A stretch of DNA of 64,000 nt, taken from NCBI RefSeq assembly GCF_020379485.1, contig NC_063442.1:16986009-17050008 (forward strand), in the 5' to 3' direction. The translations under genes and the position numbers were made by a program. A model generated the notes under the pieces. It was not told the DNA's origin. It made no database searches and saw only the letters and a program-made list of their open reading frames with translations. Source of the DNA: Brassica napus (Eukaryota > Streptophyta > Magnoliopsida > Brassicales > Brassicaceae). Shown here piece after piece: positions 11,341-24,142 of the stretch (position 1 is its first letter; each line of letters begins with the position of its first letter).

Positions 11341-13670
11341 GTTTATGCTTTTTTTATAACTAATTGTAGTGATCCCTATAGTGGAAGTCGGAAAGTACAG
11401 TCCTACGATAGAGAAACGCCGGAAACCTAGAGAGCAGTAGCTAAGACAAGATGAAAAATAGAACACGAGCGAGGGAAAGAAGGCGTAAGGGTTGTGAAAC
11501 ACCCTCTCCGACGAACACATATGGATTGCAAAACTCGATGTCACCGGAACTTCCCGCTGGCCAGCAAAACCAGCCATCCGTACGCAGTTAATCTTCAAAG
11601 CAAGAGCAATCCTCGGAGGCATCCCGCGGCCTCGATCGACGGAATCCATAGAAAGCCGACTCTCGAGCCCTTCTATGCCAAGTGCTGCTGCTACCTCACC
11701 TTTGCGCTGCTGCCACCTCACCGTCGCGCTGCTGCTACCATTGAATTGAGTATCTGAAATACTTATATATATTTCAAATATATATATATTGACTATTACT
11801 TTCAGATATTTCGGATTACCTGTTTAGGTTCGGTTAATACTATCTCGGGTTCAGATATGCTACTACCACCCCACTAGATCCGTTCGGATATTTTTACATT
11901 TCAGTTTGGATATCGAGTTGTTTTTCGGTTCGGATCGATTTCGGATCTTGGGTTCCAGATTTTGTGCCAGCCTTGGTCCACACTATACTTTACTAGTAAT
12001 ATGTAGTAACACTTTATACGAATCACATATGTTATAAATTGTACTTTTAACATTTCAAGAAGAAAATGAATTTAACATTATAGTCTACACCAAACAAAAT
12101 TATGATTCGAATAAAAACAAAACCAGAATTGAAGTTGAAAATGTGGACCAAAATGAATTTCTACAAACTGAAATTTTACTACATAAAATTATATGATTCG
12201 GTCCATGTGTATATATGGCTTCTTTTTTTACTTCTTATTTTTCCACATTTTGAATATATTTCATATTTAACTTTGTTGGTGCTTTGTTTAAAAATTACAG
12301 TTGAAAGGATAAGACTGAAAATAAAAAGAACATAAAAAGAGAAAATTTCAAAACCTAAAATTGGACCAGTTCTACCGAAACAAACCAGTTGACCAAAGGA
12401 CAAAAAGAAAAAAATCAGGACAAAGAACTCAGCCGAAACTTTACCGCCAGAACGGTCCGCATCTACTAAACGCAATTGTCCACCAAAAATATGCAGAGTT
12501 TGAACTGAGCAAAGCATACCGTTTCCAAAATTGAAGAGAGCTTAATCTGAAAACAAAGGAGAGATGGAAAGAAAAAGAAACATGAAGATGTCTTTGCCGC
12601 AACCATCACGGCCTAAGCACAACAGCAAAGCCGACCAGCTCGAAAGCAAGAAAAAATCTTGATAAACGCATGCATGTTATGGGAAGTTATACGGAACTGA
12701 ATAATTTTCTGGTGAACCAATAACCGGATAGCCTCCCCGCCACTAGAAGGCTCCATCTCGAATCCCCGCATACCATCTTCGCAATAAGTTACAAGGAGAA
12801 AAGAACTCAATGGTAGTTTTGTAACGGATCAAAACGCACCCTCACATTTTATTTTCTCACTGGTAAACCACCAATACCACACAGCTTCGACTGAAAAAAC
12901 TGCAAACCCATTTAAATATAGAAATGTCTACTCGTTTGATAAAAATAAATAAATAAGTGTACAAATTAGCTATTCACACACAAATTCTTACATTCTTTAT
13001 TGTTTTCTACAAAATTTCTAAATATAAAATCAAGTCAATAATATTTTAACTAAATTTTTCTTATTCTAATGGAAAACAAAATTATATATCACTTCTTCTT
13101 ATATAAAGAACGATTACATGAGAGCATCTCCAGTGTAAAATTTCATTTTTTTCAAATAGAGAATTACATATAGATTGAGTTTTACTTAAATGTTAATGCA
13201 CCACCTCAATTATAGATTAAGTCCATTTTTACTTTATTTTTTTTACTTAATTATAGAATGGAAAATGGATAAGATTTTACCCATATTATATTCCATTTTC
13301 AAGTTAAAAATAGAATATGTTTGAAGATATTCTAAATAACTCATGTAATGAAATAGAATTTGAAAATTTGAAATAAGCAAATAAAATATCAAAAATCATT
13401 TAAAAATTAAAGGAAACGAAAAATAAATATTTTAGAAGCAATAAATGAGTTTGTTGGTGGGTAACAGTAGCACTCTTTCCCACTAGCTGATTATTGGAAG
13501 CGTGACGTCCCGTTGCTCTTGCTCCTAGTATTTCATTTCCTTTAGTTTACGGAAATACCTTTGCAATATCCATTAAGTTACCCTCTGATCCAACACACTC
13601 TAACGTTTCCAATTTTAACGCCAGAACTACGTGCCGTGTACAGTGTACTAATCAATCGCTGATACGGTTT
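11341..13670. other. Long intergenic stretch, no gene supported
   Basis: No recognised domain or plausible gene model. Open frames at 11242-11757 on both strands overlap each other and lack family motifs. Positions 11810-11960 hold repeated cggttcgga/cggatatt phrases common in old Brassicaceae repeats. Positions 12350-12850 contain short frames with no features. Another gagcatctcc phrase lies at about 13122. Confidence 0.4.
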
Positions 13671-13833
13671 CTTTTTTTGGTAACAATGTTAAAATTTCAT
13701 TACCATTTTCAGATTCTTTACAGAATGACAGAGGCAACAAGGAAACAGAGAGCATAAAGAAATCTAAACACAAACTTCATCTAAACTGGTTGGGACTGAC
13801 TCGAAGCTAAGAATCTAAGGCCAAGGATACTAG
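13671..13833 (-). mobile_element. Short 5'-truncated LINE-type 3' end (probable)
   Basis: A 163-bp piece begins with a T-rich run and a ggtaacaatgttaaaatttc phrase typical of a minus-strand plant LINE 3' end. It is bounded by ACGGTTT at 13664-13670 and 13834-13840, a possible 7-bp target duplication. The call is tentative because the repeat is short. Confidence 0.45.
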
Positions 13834-13840
13834 ACGGTTT

Positions 13841-15133
13841 GAACGACGCTTGCCGTTTGCCGTTTTGTTAATTTTGCAGGATGGGACTGTGTGCGCATAA
13901 ATACGGCGTCGATCTTGAGCGACCCAGGAAGAGACACTGTGCAGCTTCCTTTGAAGGTTTATGGTTAGGAACTAAATGACAGGGTTTTTTTTTGTTGAAT
14001 CACGACAATTGTGTATTAAACATATATGTAGTGCATGTTAATAGTTAAATACACCTAAAAGCATACTCCCTTCCATATTAATATATTTTCTTTTTTTGTA
14101 CATTAAAACATATTAAACTTTTATCATAAATGATTTATTTTTACGATTATTAGTTTTATAATAAATTAATTTTTTAAATTACAATTTATTATTATTATAT
14201 AAAAAATAAATGAAAAACATAATATATATATAGAGTTATATATTTAGGAGACCATTTTTAAAAATAGTATTTATATATATCAAAAACGGATGGAGTATTT
14301 CATTTTAACTGTTATCATTCTAAAATACTTTTATTATCCACATTGGTGATGACATTTTGAGAATCTCACTTTCAAAAATCACATCTATATATCCCAAACG
14401 TTACAAAATTGCCCATTATAGCGTAAGTGATTTCAAGATGACAAAAATAAAATAAAAACGCAAGTGTTTTTCACTGCTCTTTTAGCCGCGGCAAAAGCTT
14501 GCCAACCATACCAGCTACACAACTCTCCTTCCATTCCCAACACCGTTCACCATTGATGAGATTTCAAAGCACCATCAACATATTCTATAGCCTTGCATAC
14601 AATATCCTGAGGGTGAAAACGTAAGTCGCTCTTCGATTTCTAGAATCTCCACGTTGCTCAAGGGAAGTCAACCTAAGCATCTAAACCTTTCCAAACTTCT
14701 AGAGTAATTTTCAAGAGCACAACAAGCAACCTAGATTTTTTTTTATGTGGAATAGCTATCAATCATGTAGGAAGTGATATTCCTAGGAAAGAACAAAAGA
14801 TGATCATAGTCTCAGTTGAACCACCACATCAAAGACAGTAATGATAAAGATTCAGCTTCATGTTGCCAAAAAAAAAAGGGAGAGACTAGCTTCGTTGCCA
14901 AGTTACAAAAAATATTGAGATTTATAGTCATTATAGGTTGTCTGTTAAAATAAAATAAATGTATGTTTTTAAAATAAATGTATGCGAATAAATGTATGTT
15001 TTGAGCTTCTATTGCAAAAGTAAATAAAATAATAAATAAATGATGTTCAAACCTTCAAACAAATTAAATATATCATTTAAGCGACCTACATACTCATTGT
15101 AATATAAGTATATAAATGCTCCGTCACTGTATA
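13841..15133. other. Intergenic DNA, no gene supported
   Basis: No intact frame. A minus-strand reading around 14480-14600 gives a short degenerate peptide-like stretch that I cannot assign. The rest is A/T-rich, with a repeated aaataaatgtatg phrase at about 14950-15000. Confidence 0.35.
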
Positions 15134-15383
15134 CAGAGGCGGACCCATGTGGAGAGAAAGGGGTGCAGCTGCCACACCTTAAAAATATATAAATGTGATT
15201 TGTTAAGTTAGTACAATTAAAATTCTTTAGTTCTGGTGGTGAATTTCCATGTTCTGACACCCCTAAACACCTAAAACATGGGTTCAATTCCTGCTTGATA
15301 CTCATTTTTGCTTCTTTTTAATATGGATTTCAAGCCCATTTATTTTATGACCCATGTTTAAAATAATCCTGGGTCCGCCACTG
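15134..15383. mobile_element. Small hAT-like MITE
   Basis: The 250-bp segment starts CAGAGGCGGACCCA and ends TGGGTCCGCCACTG, near-perfect terminal inverted repeats of the CAGNGGCGGA type seen in non-autonomous hAT elements. The flanks share ctgtata but not in perfect register, so the 8-bp duplication expected of hAT is not proven. It has no coding capacity. Confidence 0.65.
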
Positions 15384-15566
15384 AGTCTGTATATCCCTTA
15401 CTTATTAATATATACTATAATTATTCTACTACCAGACAACACACGTTCGTTAACTTTTATTTTGCTGCCTTCAATATACAATAAAATCTCTTTAAATTAA
15501 TACTCTATAAATTAATATACACTAAAAATTTCTATAAAATAATATAATTTTATAGTTCTAAATTAA

Positions 15567-15990
15567 CACTACAAGAAAAAACAAGTTTTACGAGGGCAGT
15601 TTTCCTTGTTACTTCGTCGTAAAAGCAGTGTTACGAGGAATTAGCGAGGAAACCCGTTTCGTCGTTATACGTTTGTCGTAACGCATATATCCTCGCTAAT
15701 TCGTCGTAAGGTAGCGAGGAAATAATTTCGTCGTAAAAGCGAAGGAGGATATTTCGTCGTAAAGACCACGTAAAGATTCCACGTAAGGACGTCGCTAAGT
15801 TTCCTCGTAAATACCACGAAAAACTTTCCTCGTAAAACCCACGTAAATAAATACTCGTAAAATAAACGTAAATACCTTGACAGCTTTCCACGTAAAGAAA
15901 ACGTAAAAACCTTGATAGATTTCCACGTTATTTCCTTGTAAAAGTTTCCTCGTAAAAACCATGTTAAGCTTCCACGTAAAGAAGCCGCAA
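15567..15990. repeat. CACTA left subterminal repeat array
   Basis: More than twenty variants of cctcgtaa, cacgtaaa and cgtcgtaa, in both orientations, follow the terminal inverted repeat. In En/Spm elements such motifs are binding sites for the element's DNA-binding protein. The same motifs recur at 18100-18280, 18670-18970 and 25790-26125. Confidence 0.85.
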
Positions 15991-16171
15991 AATTAGCTAC
16001 GAATTTACTTCGTTTCATTATTTTATAGAAATATAAAAAATTATAATTATAAATATAATTTAAATTATTTAAATTATTAATAAAATTAAAATTCTAAAAA
16101 AATCAAAACCAAAATATTTTATATATAAATAAGTTTTGAATTCATAATACAAGAACCGAAATTAAAAAGAA

Positions 16172-18025
16172 CTAAGGGTGGTCGTTAATCGCCTGGTAGA
16201 ATTCATCACTCCTCGCCTGAACATCCGCCTCGGCATGTGAGTCGTCGGTCGGTGACTCGCCTGGGATAGGATTTTGTTGTCGCATGGTCCTCAACAAAGT
16301 CTCCCATTCCGGATTTGTGGCCGCTACAACGTCCAAGAAGCCCTCGAGTCCACCCATACGAGATCGCAGCTGAGTAGACTCTCTACGCAGCTCTTCGGAC
16401 TCCCTACGCAGCTGAGAGACTTCATCATCCCGTCGCTGAACATAAGACGATGTCGCTCTCGGAACATCGTTGACGGAACCAATCCCCAACGTCCATCCCT
16501 TTTTTTTAGGGACAATCTTAAAGACAAAAAATAAATTTTGTTAGTAAAAATTTAAAGTTAAATTAAATGAATATTTAAGAAAATTAAAATTTTAGAAAAT
16601 TTACCTCCTCGTAAAGCTTATCCACTTCAGGTGTGGATAAGGTGACGGGTAATCCATCGGTGGACTGTTGGGTCAGCTGGGTCTGGCGTTCTTCAACCCG
16701 AGCAGCCAAATCGTTGTAGATTTGCTCGGACTTGCCATCTATAAATCGGCCCGCCTTGTTCTTGTGGGTCCTCCCGTCTCTTTGGCCTAAAAAAACATTT
16801 ACGAAAGTTGTTAGAATATATATAAAAATATACTAAAAATTTAATATAATTAAATTTTTAATTACCATTTCCCGGACACCGGCGTGGGGTTTTTGGCCCG
16901 TAGTGTGAAGCATCGGCCCATTCCCGTGCTCATCGACTGTGTTACGGGAGTTCGAGCAAGACTGGGCGATTCTAATGGAATCAGGAAGACGCCAATATCG
17001 GATGAGGCCATCCCAGACATCCGTGGTGAGCTCAGCGGGTTTTCCACGCTCATACCCCTTCACGATCCAGTCACCCTTCCAGTTGGAGACCGTGTCCAAC
17101 AAGCGAACTTTCGCCTTCGCGACAAACTTCTTCCTCACCCTCTCAGTGATCCCTAAGGCCCAATTATATTTTTGCTGTTGGAAAAAATAATTTATAATTA
17201 GTTTTTCAGAAAAAAATATATATATAAATAATGAAAAAATTTAAAGATATATATTTAATTAATAAAACTTACAGCGTAAATTTTGAACCACGTCTTTCTG
17301 ACGTAGTGGGGCGTCGTTTTCCAGTTCGGATGTGGCATGGAGAAGTAACCTTTTATCGTGTCGGTTACGTCCGATGCAAGACATCCGTCAATCCCCCACC
17401 TGAAAAATACAAATTTAAAATATAAATTATTTTTTAAAGTTATAAAAGAATTTAAAAAGAATAAAAAAATAATGAAACATACCATAAAGTTTCGTCCGGT
17501 CGGTCGGGGTCGATGACTGGTAAACCTTCTCTGCCTGGCAGACGGAGAATGTCCTCTACGGTGTACTGCGAGTAAGGAGCACTCGGAGGCACCATCAAAT
17601 CGGGATGAATCTCGGCGGGCATCGGAGGTGCCGGCATCGGAGAAGGCACAGGAGGAGGAGCCATCTGGGGAGGCACGTGAGGAACCGATGGTGCACTAGA
17701 AGAAGGAGATCCAATGACTCTCTGAGTGTACTGAGTCTCGGGGACAGTCTCCTGACCCGAAGAACCGGGAGCTGAAGAAGACGACGGGTCTAAACGACTA
17801 CCCGGCTCACCAAACATCTCTCTGTAATGGGCAGTAAGTCTACCTTTTCGAACCTGAGAAAAAATTTAATTTTTTAAATTTTCGTGAACAATATACTTCC
17901 CAACATTATCCACCTAATCAACACTAAATAACATAAGATCCGTAAACCTATCTAAATTCCCTATACTAACCACCTAATCTATCCTAAACTAATCAAACTA
18001 GAGAGGAATTAGAGAGACTTACCAT
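16172..18025 (-). pseudogene. CACTA second gene, Transposase_24 (Ptta/En/Spm) type, apparent frameshift
   Basis: Exons on the minus strand are 18025-18023, 17853-17483, 17399-17273, 17174-16866, 16786-16605 and 16516-16172, all with GT..AG junctions. The first coding exon is the ATG alone. The product begins MVRKGRLTAHYREMFG, has a Pro/Ser-rich segment, then DILRLPGREGLPVIDPDRPD and a conserved core with DGCLASDVTDTIKGYF and THKNKAG. A coiled-coil-like [15 protein letters not shown] follows near the C-terminus. In exon 5 the expected MAKETG start and the downstream THKNKAGRF are in different frames, so about 10 residues and the frame appear lost near 16765-16780. Family function: sequence-specific DNA binding or regulation in CACTA transposition. 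The break could be bypassed only by splicing that I do not see. Confidence 0.8.
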
Positions 18026-18099
18026 TGCTACGAATTAGGGAGGAAGTGGAGAAGAAGTGGAGAGGAAAGACAGAGCGAGCTCGCTCGGGATATATATAA

Positions 18100-18970
18100 G
18101 ATTACTTGTCCTCGTAATTTCCTCGTAAACTTACGAGGAATTACAGAGGCCCGCGTTTTCATTTACGAGGAAATAGCGACGAAATACAAAGGCCCGCGTT
18201 TTCGTTAACGACGTTTTTACGACGAGTTAGGTTACGTGGAATTAACGAGTTAACCAGTTACGAGGAATTAGCGAGCCTATATTTTCTATAAATACCCACA
18301 ACTTTCCTTCTCAAACCACACACAAACTCACAAAACACACCCTATCTCAAATCACACTCCTCACCAAAATACTTTTCAAATTAGAAATATTTGAAAAAAA
18401 AGAAGAAAAGAAGATATTAGAATTTATGTGGGTGAGACTTAAGTCTCGCCACATAAAATTCCAGTATCTTTCTTTTTTTTTTTTTTACTAGTTTTTATAC
18501 TATGAGGAAGTAGCTAGTCCCGCTTTTCACCAAATTAGAAATATTTGGAACAAAAGAAAGAGAAGAAGATATTAGAATTTATGTGGGCGAGACTTAAGTA
18601 TTATAATTGCTGAAAGTATTGCCACATGTAAATCTGGTGTCTCTCTTCTTTTCCTTTTTTTTCTAGTTTTTAGTCTACGAGGTTTTTACGACGATTTTTG
18701 TTACGAGGTGTTTACGACGAAATCATCCTACGTGGAATTAAAGAGTGCCTCCTTCGTCATTTACTTTACGTGGTATTTACGTCTATTTACCTTATGAGGT
18801 CTTTACGACGATTCCGTCCTACGTGGAATTAACGGGTTTCGCTTTCTTTATTTTTTTTAGTTTCGTCGTTATTTCCACGTAAGCTAACGAGTTATTTACG
18901 ATGATTCTGTCCTACGTGGAATAAACGAGGATTACGTCGTACATTCGACGTCAACTTACGAGGAATTAAT
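18100..18970. repeat. Internal CACTA repeat region with two hairpin-like copies
   Basis: This 0.9-kb stretch separates the two element genes and includes the region upstream of the Transposase_24-type gene. Ttacgagg/acgacga/acgtgg motifs like those at the element ends occupy 18100-18280 and 18670-18970. Between them are two related copies of a gaagatattagaatttatgt unit: 18411-18475 as a near-perfect palindrome and 18565-18655 in degenerate form. I see no gene. Confidence 0.75.
18411..18475. repeat. Near-perfect palindrome (hairpin) inside the CACTA element
   Basis: Two arms, gatattagaatttatgtgg and its near-complement ccacataaaattccagtatc, flank the centre gtgagacttaagtctcgc. They give a stem of about 30 bp with few mismatches. 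A T-rich run follows. Its role is unknown. Confidence 0.75.
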
Positions 18971-21900
18971 GAGTATTACGTTTAAATCCCTAAAATCCGA
19001 AACCCCAAACCCCAAAACCCCATATTCCTTATCTTCTACTTCATATATTCCAAACCCCATCTTTATTTCCATTCCAAACCACAATTCCCACATTTACTTA
19101 TTTATAAAACAAACTCCCACAATTTCTTATTCATAAAACAAACTCCCACATTACCTTATTCATAAAACAAACTCTCACATTACCTTATTCATAAAACAAA
19201 CTACACAAAATCAAATACATCAATCGGATACATCGACATTCTCGTCATCACTAGAAATATCATCATTTTCATTAAACTCGTCTTCTACAGCTTCGTCTGT
19301 GGCATCATCGGTAAGATCTTCGTATTCGTGATTATGCGGATCAATGAGAAGGATGTCATCAATTTCTTGTTCAGGTTCCTCGACTTCATTTATCTGTTCT
19401 TCTTGCAATGGTGGTTCTTCTCCACTGATGATTCGTCCTCGAGGTGTAACTTTGATCACTGCTAACCAATTTATACCCGAATCTCTCATCCGAGGGTATG
19501 GAAGGAAGCTAACTTGGTCTGCTTGTGAAGCTAAGATGAAAGGCTCGAATTTGTTGTACCGACGTCCACCGTTGACATCAACTACACCAAATTTGTTAGA
19601 CCGAACACCTCTGTTGACGACGGGGTCGAACCATTCACATTTGAAGATGACGCATTTCAGCTTCAGTATCCCTGGAAATTCGACTTCAATAATCTCCGTC
19701 AAGATCCCGTAGAAATCTGTTTCCCCTTTCACACATATTCCATAGTTACTGGTCGCCCGCTGTCTACCATACTCATATGTGTGAAAAGTGTAGCCTCGTG
19801 TGAAATACATCTGTGATGTGGTGACCTTTACAAGTGGAGATTGAATTACTTCGTGTAACCACTTAGGATAATCTGCATCGTCGTCATAATCAACCTGCAA
19901 AAATAAAGAGAACATTAAAATACAAATCATGTATGAAAAAATAGTTTGAGTTATAATACCTGATTCCGCAACCACTTAATGAAGTGCTGATCTTTCCTTT
20001 TGTCTACGTCACTTGTGGATATACCAGAAAATGTTTCTTCGACTTGAGAAACAAATAGGCTGTAAAATTAATCACATTTCATAGGAATGAATCTCTTGCA
20101 ATTATATAATTAATTATATGTGTTTTGAAGTGTCCATATATGTTACCTTTCAAAATAACGCATCAATGGATCCTCGCAATTGAGTAGAATATAGGTGTGT
20201 GCACTATGAGCGTCTTGTTCACTCGACCACCAAACCTCTTTAGACTTCCCACCGAGTCGTCCAATCTGGCTAAAGATGTCTGGAACACCAGCAACTGCAT
20301 ATGTTGGCGCAACTCCACCATCATCATATCTTCTTGGAGCTCTTCTACGGGTACGTACTTTTGACGCAAAGTAGTACGATGTGAAGTGAGAAACTTCTTC
20401 CGTCAAACTTCCAGCAATTATAGAACCTTCAACTTTGGCGAGGTTCTTTGCTTTTCCCTTCAAATATTTCATGGCTCGCTCATACTGATACATCCATCCG
20501 TAATGTACAGGTCCACGAAGCAATGCTTCATATGGGAGGTGGACAGCTAGATGCTCCATGACGTCAAAAAATCCAGGAGGAAATATCTTCTCCAAGTTGC
20601 ACAATAAGATGGGAATGTTCTCCTGAAGCTGTTCCACAACTTCTTCTTTAAGAGTGCGTGTGCTCAGATCCCTGAAAAATGCTCCAATGCCTTTTATATT
20701 CCAAAAACAATTAAACACATTGTTAGTCGTATATTATTTTGCAAACTAGACCGTTATAAAATTATTGTGATATAAAACACTACGAACCTGCAAGTGCTTC
20801 ATGTACGTTTGTTGGAAGTAGCTCCGCAAATGCAAAGGGCAGTAGTCGTTGCATAAAGACATGACAATCATGACTCTTCATCCCAGAGAACTTTTGACCC
20901 TTTTCAACACATCTAGAGAGATTTGAAACATACCCATCGGGGAACTTCACTTCTGATGCCACCCAGTTGAACAACACCGACTTTTTTTCTGAAGACAGTC
21001 TGAATATCGGAACGGGAACTTGTCCATTGCTTTTAATATGTAACTCGCTTCTTGAGCAAATATCCGGCAAGTCCAACCTCGATTTTATGTTGTCTTTTGT
21101 CTTCCCTGGGACATTCAATATTGTATTCATGATGTTCTCAAAGAAATTCTTCTCTATATGCATCACATCGAGGTTGTGGCGCAGAAGAAGATCCTTCCAA
21201 TATGGCAACTCCCAAAATATACTCTTCTTGTGCCAGTTGTGATGAACACCGTAAGAATCAGGCATATTACGAGGGACATGCCAATTACCACCCCAACGAA
21301 CTGTTTCGTTAGCTCCGTAGTAGTCGATTTGTGCTTCAATTTGTTCTCCAGTTAGATATGGTGGAGGAGTGTCTCTCACAACCCTTTTGTGCCTAAACAA
21401 ATTCTTGTTTCTTCGGTAAGGATGGCCAATGGGAAGAAATCGACGATGACAATCAAACCAACTTGTCTTCCTACCATTCTTCAGTTGAAACGCATCTGTC
21501 GTTCCATTACAATATGGACAAGCTAATCTCCCATGTGTAGTCCATCCAGACAACATCCCATATGCAGGAAAGTCACTTATGGTCCACAAAAGCATAGCTC
21601 GCATCGTAAAATTCGTCTTCGTTGAACCATCGTACGTCCTCACCCCTGTTGACCACAAATCCTTCAACTCTTTTATCAGTGGTTGTAGGAAAACATCCAG
21701 GGACCTTTTTGGATGGTTCGGACCAGGTATCAATATCGTCAAGAATAACAACTCCCGTTGCATGCACATCTCCGGTGGCAGGTTGTATGGCGTAAGAAAG
21801 ACTGGCCACAATGAATATTGTCTCCCTGACATTCCGAACGGACTAAATCCATCTGTGCATAATCCGAGATACACATTCCGGCTATTGCTAGCAAAATCCG

Positions 21901-22064
21901 GATGTACTTTGTTGAAATGTTTCCAGGCTCTTGCATCTGATGGATGAGTCATCTCACCATCCGTCTGAGTATGCTCGGCATGCCATATGCCATCTCATCT
22001 TTGCAGCAGTCTGCTCTGATTGATACAATCTTTTCAATATGTCTGTAATTGGTAGGTACCACAT

Positions 22065-23267
22065 TGATATTACGTGTATACGCACACCAAATAACCTAAT
22101 GTGCACACTACCACAATCGAATGGTATGTCGATGTAGCACTTTAGGATCGAATCCACAGAGACCAAATCTTACACTTTATCTTTATGGGATCAGAATCAA
22201 GCTAAAACAATATGGGGGTTTTAAAGTTGATTTCGTAACAAGCAAGTAAAAAGATTAATTAAAGATTTCAGATGATTAAAATGCTAGCCTAGGGTGGTTT
22301 GGTCGGGTGTTAAGCAAGTGTGAGCCAAACAATTATTCAAGTTTAATTAAGAGCAAGTCTAGAACTCGGATCACTCAAGTAGAACAGCCCACTGTCGTGG
22401 TACTGCTCCCTATGCTGATCGATCTTGATACCTAAACTCTCGTTTGGATCAAGATGCGACAACAAGCAATAGAGGTCAAGTCCGATATGTTCACAAAACA
22501 CCCTAACATCTACTTTCGCTGGTTAGGGATGCAATGCTCATTCAAGTTATGTCTAGCAACCTATAACACTTTTGATGAATAGATTAAACCTAGAATCAGG
22601 CACTAAGTGGTTAACTTGATGCAAGCCTTAAGAACAACAATGAATGAAGACAATCGATTTATAACTTATTTATGTCAAGCTCACGGATCTAACACCCTAA
22701 CACCCTAGACTAAGCAAGCTGACTACTCAGCCATGGAGCAAGAAAACACAGAGACAGAGACTGAATAAAACATGTGTAGATAAAATAGAATAAGGGTTCA
22801 GGGGGTTCTTCTCTATGGTGAGAGAGATGGAGCCTTCTCCCTTTACAAAGTATCAAATCACAAGTCTCCAACTCTAAGGTCTGGTTTCTTCTCCCAAAAA
22901 CAGCGTAGAATGATAAAGAGAAACAGAAAATATGATATATCAAAGCCACAGGCGGCTGGGAGAGAAAATAGGGATAATTAGGGCAAATCCCGTAATGATT
23001 GTAGTTTCCTTAAAAATCTCTGCCGCTGGAACACTCACTCGGAACAATCACTCGGGTTGCTCCGCTATCCGGAACAGTCATCAAGACTGTTCTGCGTGAA
23101 AACCACCAAATTGCACTGTTTGCTGCCTCTTTTGTTCCAGCTGGTCCATCTCCCATCCAATGCAACTCCAGACCTGTAATGACTCGAAAAGGACTAGAAA
23201 GACACGATAAAGACTTGAAAACCAATTTAAAAGCATATATACAAGATGTATAAAACACCATATATCA
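22065..23267 (-). repeat. 3' LTR of the nested retroelement (complete)
   Basis: It is bounded by the left target duplication and by the polypurine tract at its right side. Positions 22557-23267 match 24143-24854 with only four substitutions by eye. Confidence 0.85.
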
Positions 23268-24142
23268 ATTCCCCCAGACTTAGATCCTTGTTTGTCCTCA
23301 AACAATGTCAAGTATCAAGAACAGGGAGAAAGGTTTGAAAGTGTGGGAACTCTCCTATTCTCAGCAACCATACTTTAACCACGAATCTCTGAACCATACA
23401 AGCAGTAAAACTAGGACAACACACCCTTACCGGAACCCCACTGACTGCTGTTCAAAAATCGGCTCCATACTCTTCATCCCAAACCTGAAAAAGCAACACT
23501 ATCGAGACAGAACTCCCTACATTCATTTAAGAGTAGCGTGAGCTTCTCATCACAGGCATCATTCAGGGTAGACGGTCTAGGTGTGGAACAGGCTATTTAA
23601 TGGTGGAGTTAAAAGTGTTTAGGGGCTACCATTTCATTGAAGAGGATGCAGGATATCACGCAAAATGGCAAGAGAGGATAGATCCATTGATGTCCACAGC
23701 CTCTACTCGTTTTTGCTCTATCTGGTGCGACTGTTCTGATGACGGAACAGGCAACTGATTGTTCTGCTTTCTACTTTCCTCTACACACTCTTTAATACTT
23801 GGTACCAACTTCTTGCTCGACCTTTCCAGTGGCTCCATGTTTCTTTTCTTTCTTCCCCTTCTCCATCACATTAATCTCGTTTTTTTTTTTTTTTTTTTTT
23901 TTTTTGAAGACTGATATGGTGATGTGACGAAGAAGGAGGTAATACATGATCGTTCTGAGTGCCACTGGTGGTTCTGATTTTGCAACCATTCTGGTTCTCC
24001 ACCCCTGCTCTTGCGCAGTTCATTGGTTATGGAGCAGTTGCTCCCTTAATCTGCTTGTTCTCCTTTCTGACTGAATTTCTGCAGCAGTAACGAGTAGCAG
24101 GCTGCGTTGATCCTTTCCTCTCCGACCTTTTTGCACATATCT

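Noticed and set aside
11242..11757. Overlapping 159- and 87-codon frames on opposite strands
   Set aside because: No homology recognised, no splice or promoter context, and low-complexity termini.
15567..15990. Regularly recurring short motifs that might suggest a CRISPR-like array
   Set aside because: The motifs are variable, occur in both orientations, lack uniform spacers and sit inside CACTA termini in a plant genome; they are subterminal repeats.
19344..21947. Plus-strand frames of 91-122 codons within the CACTA transposase
   Set aside because: They are antisense shadows of the conserved minus-strand transposase reading.
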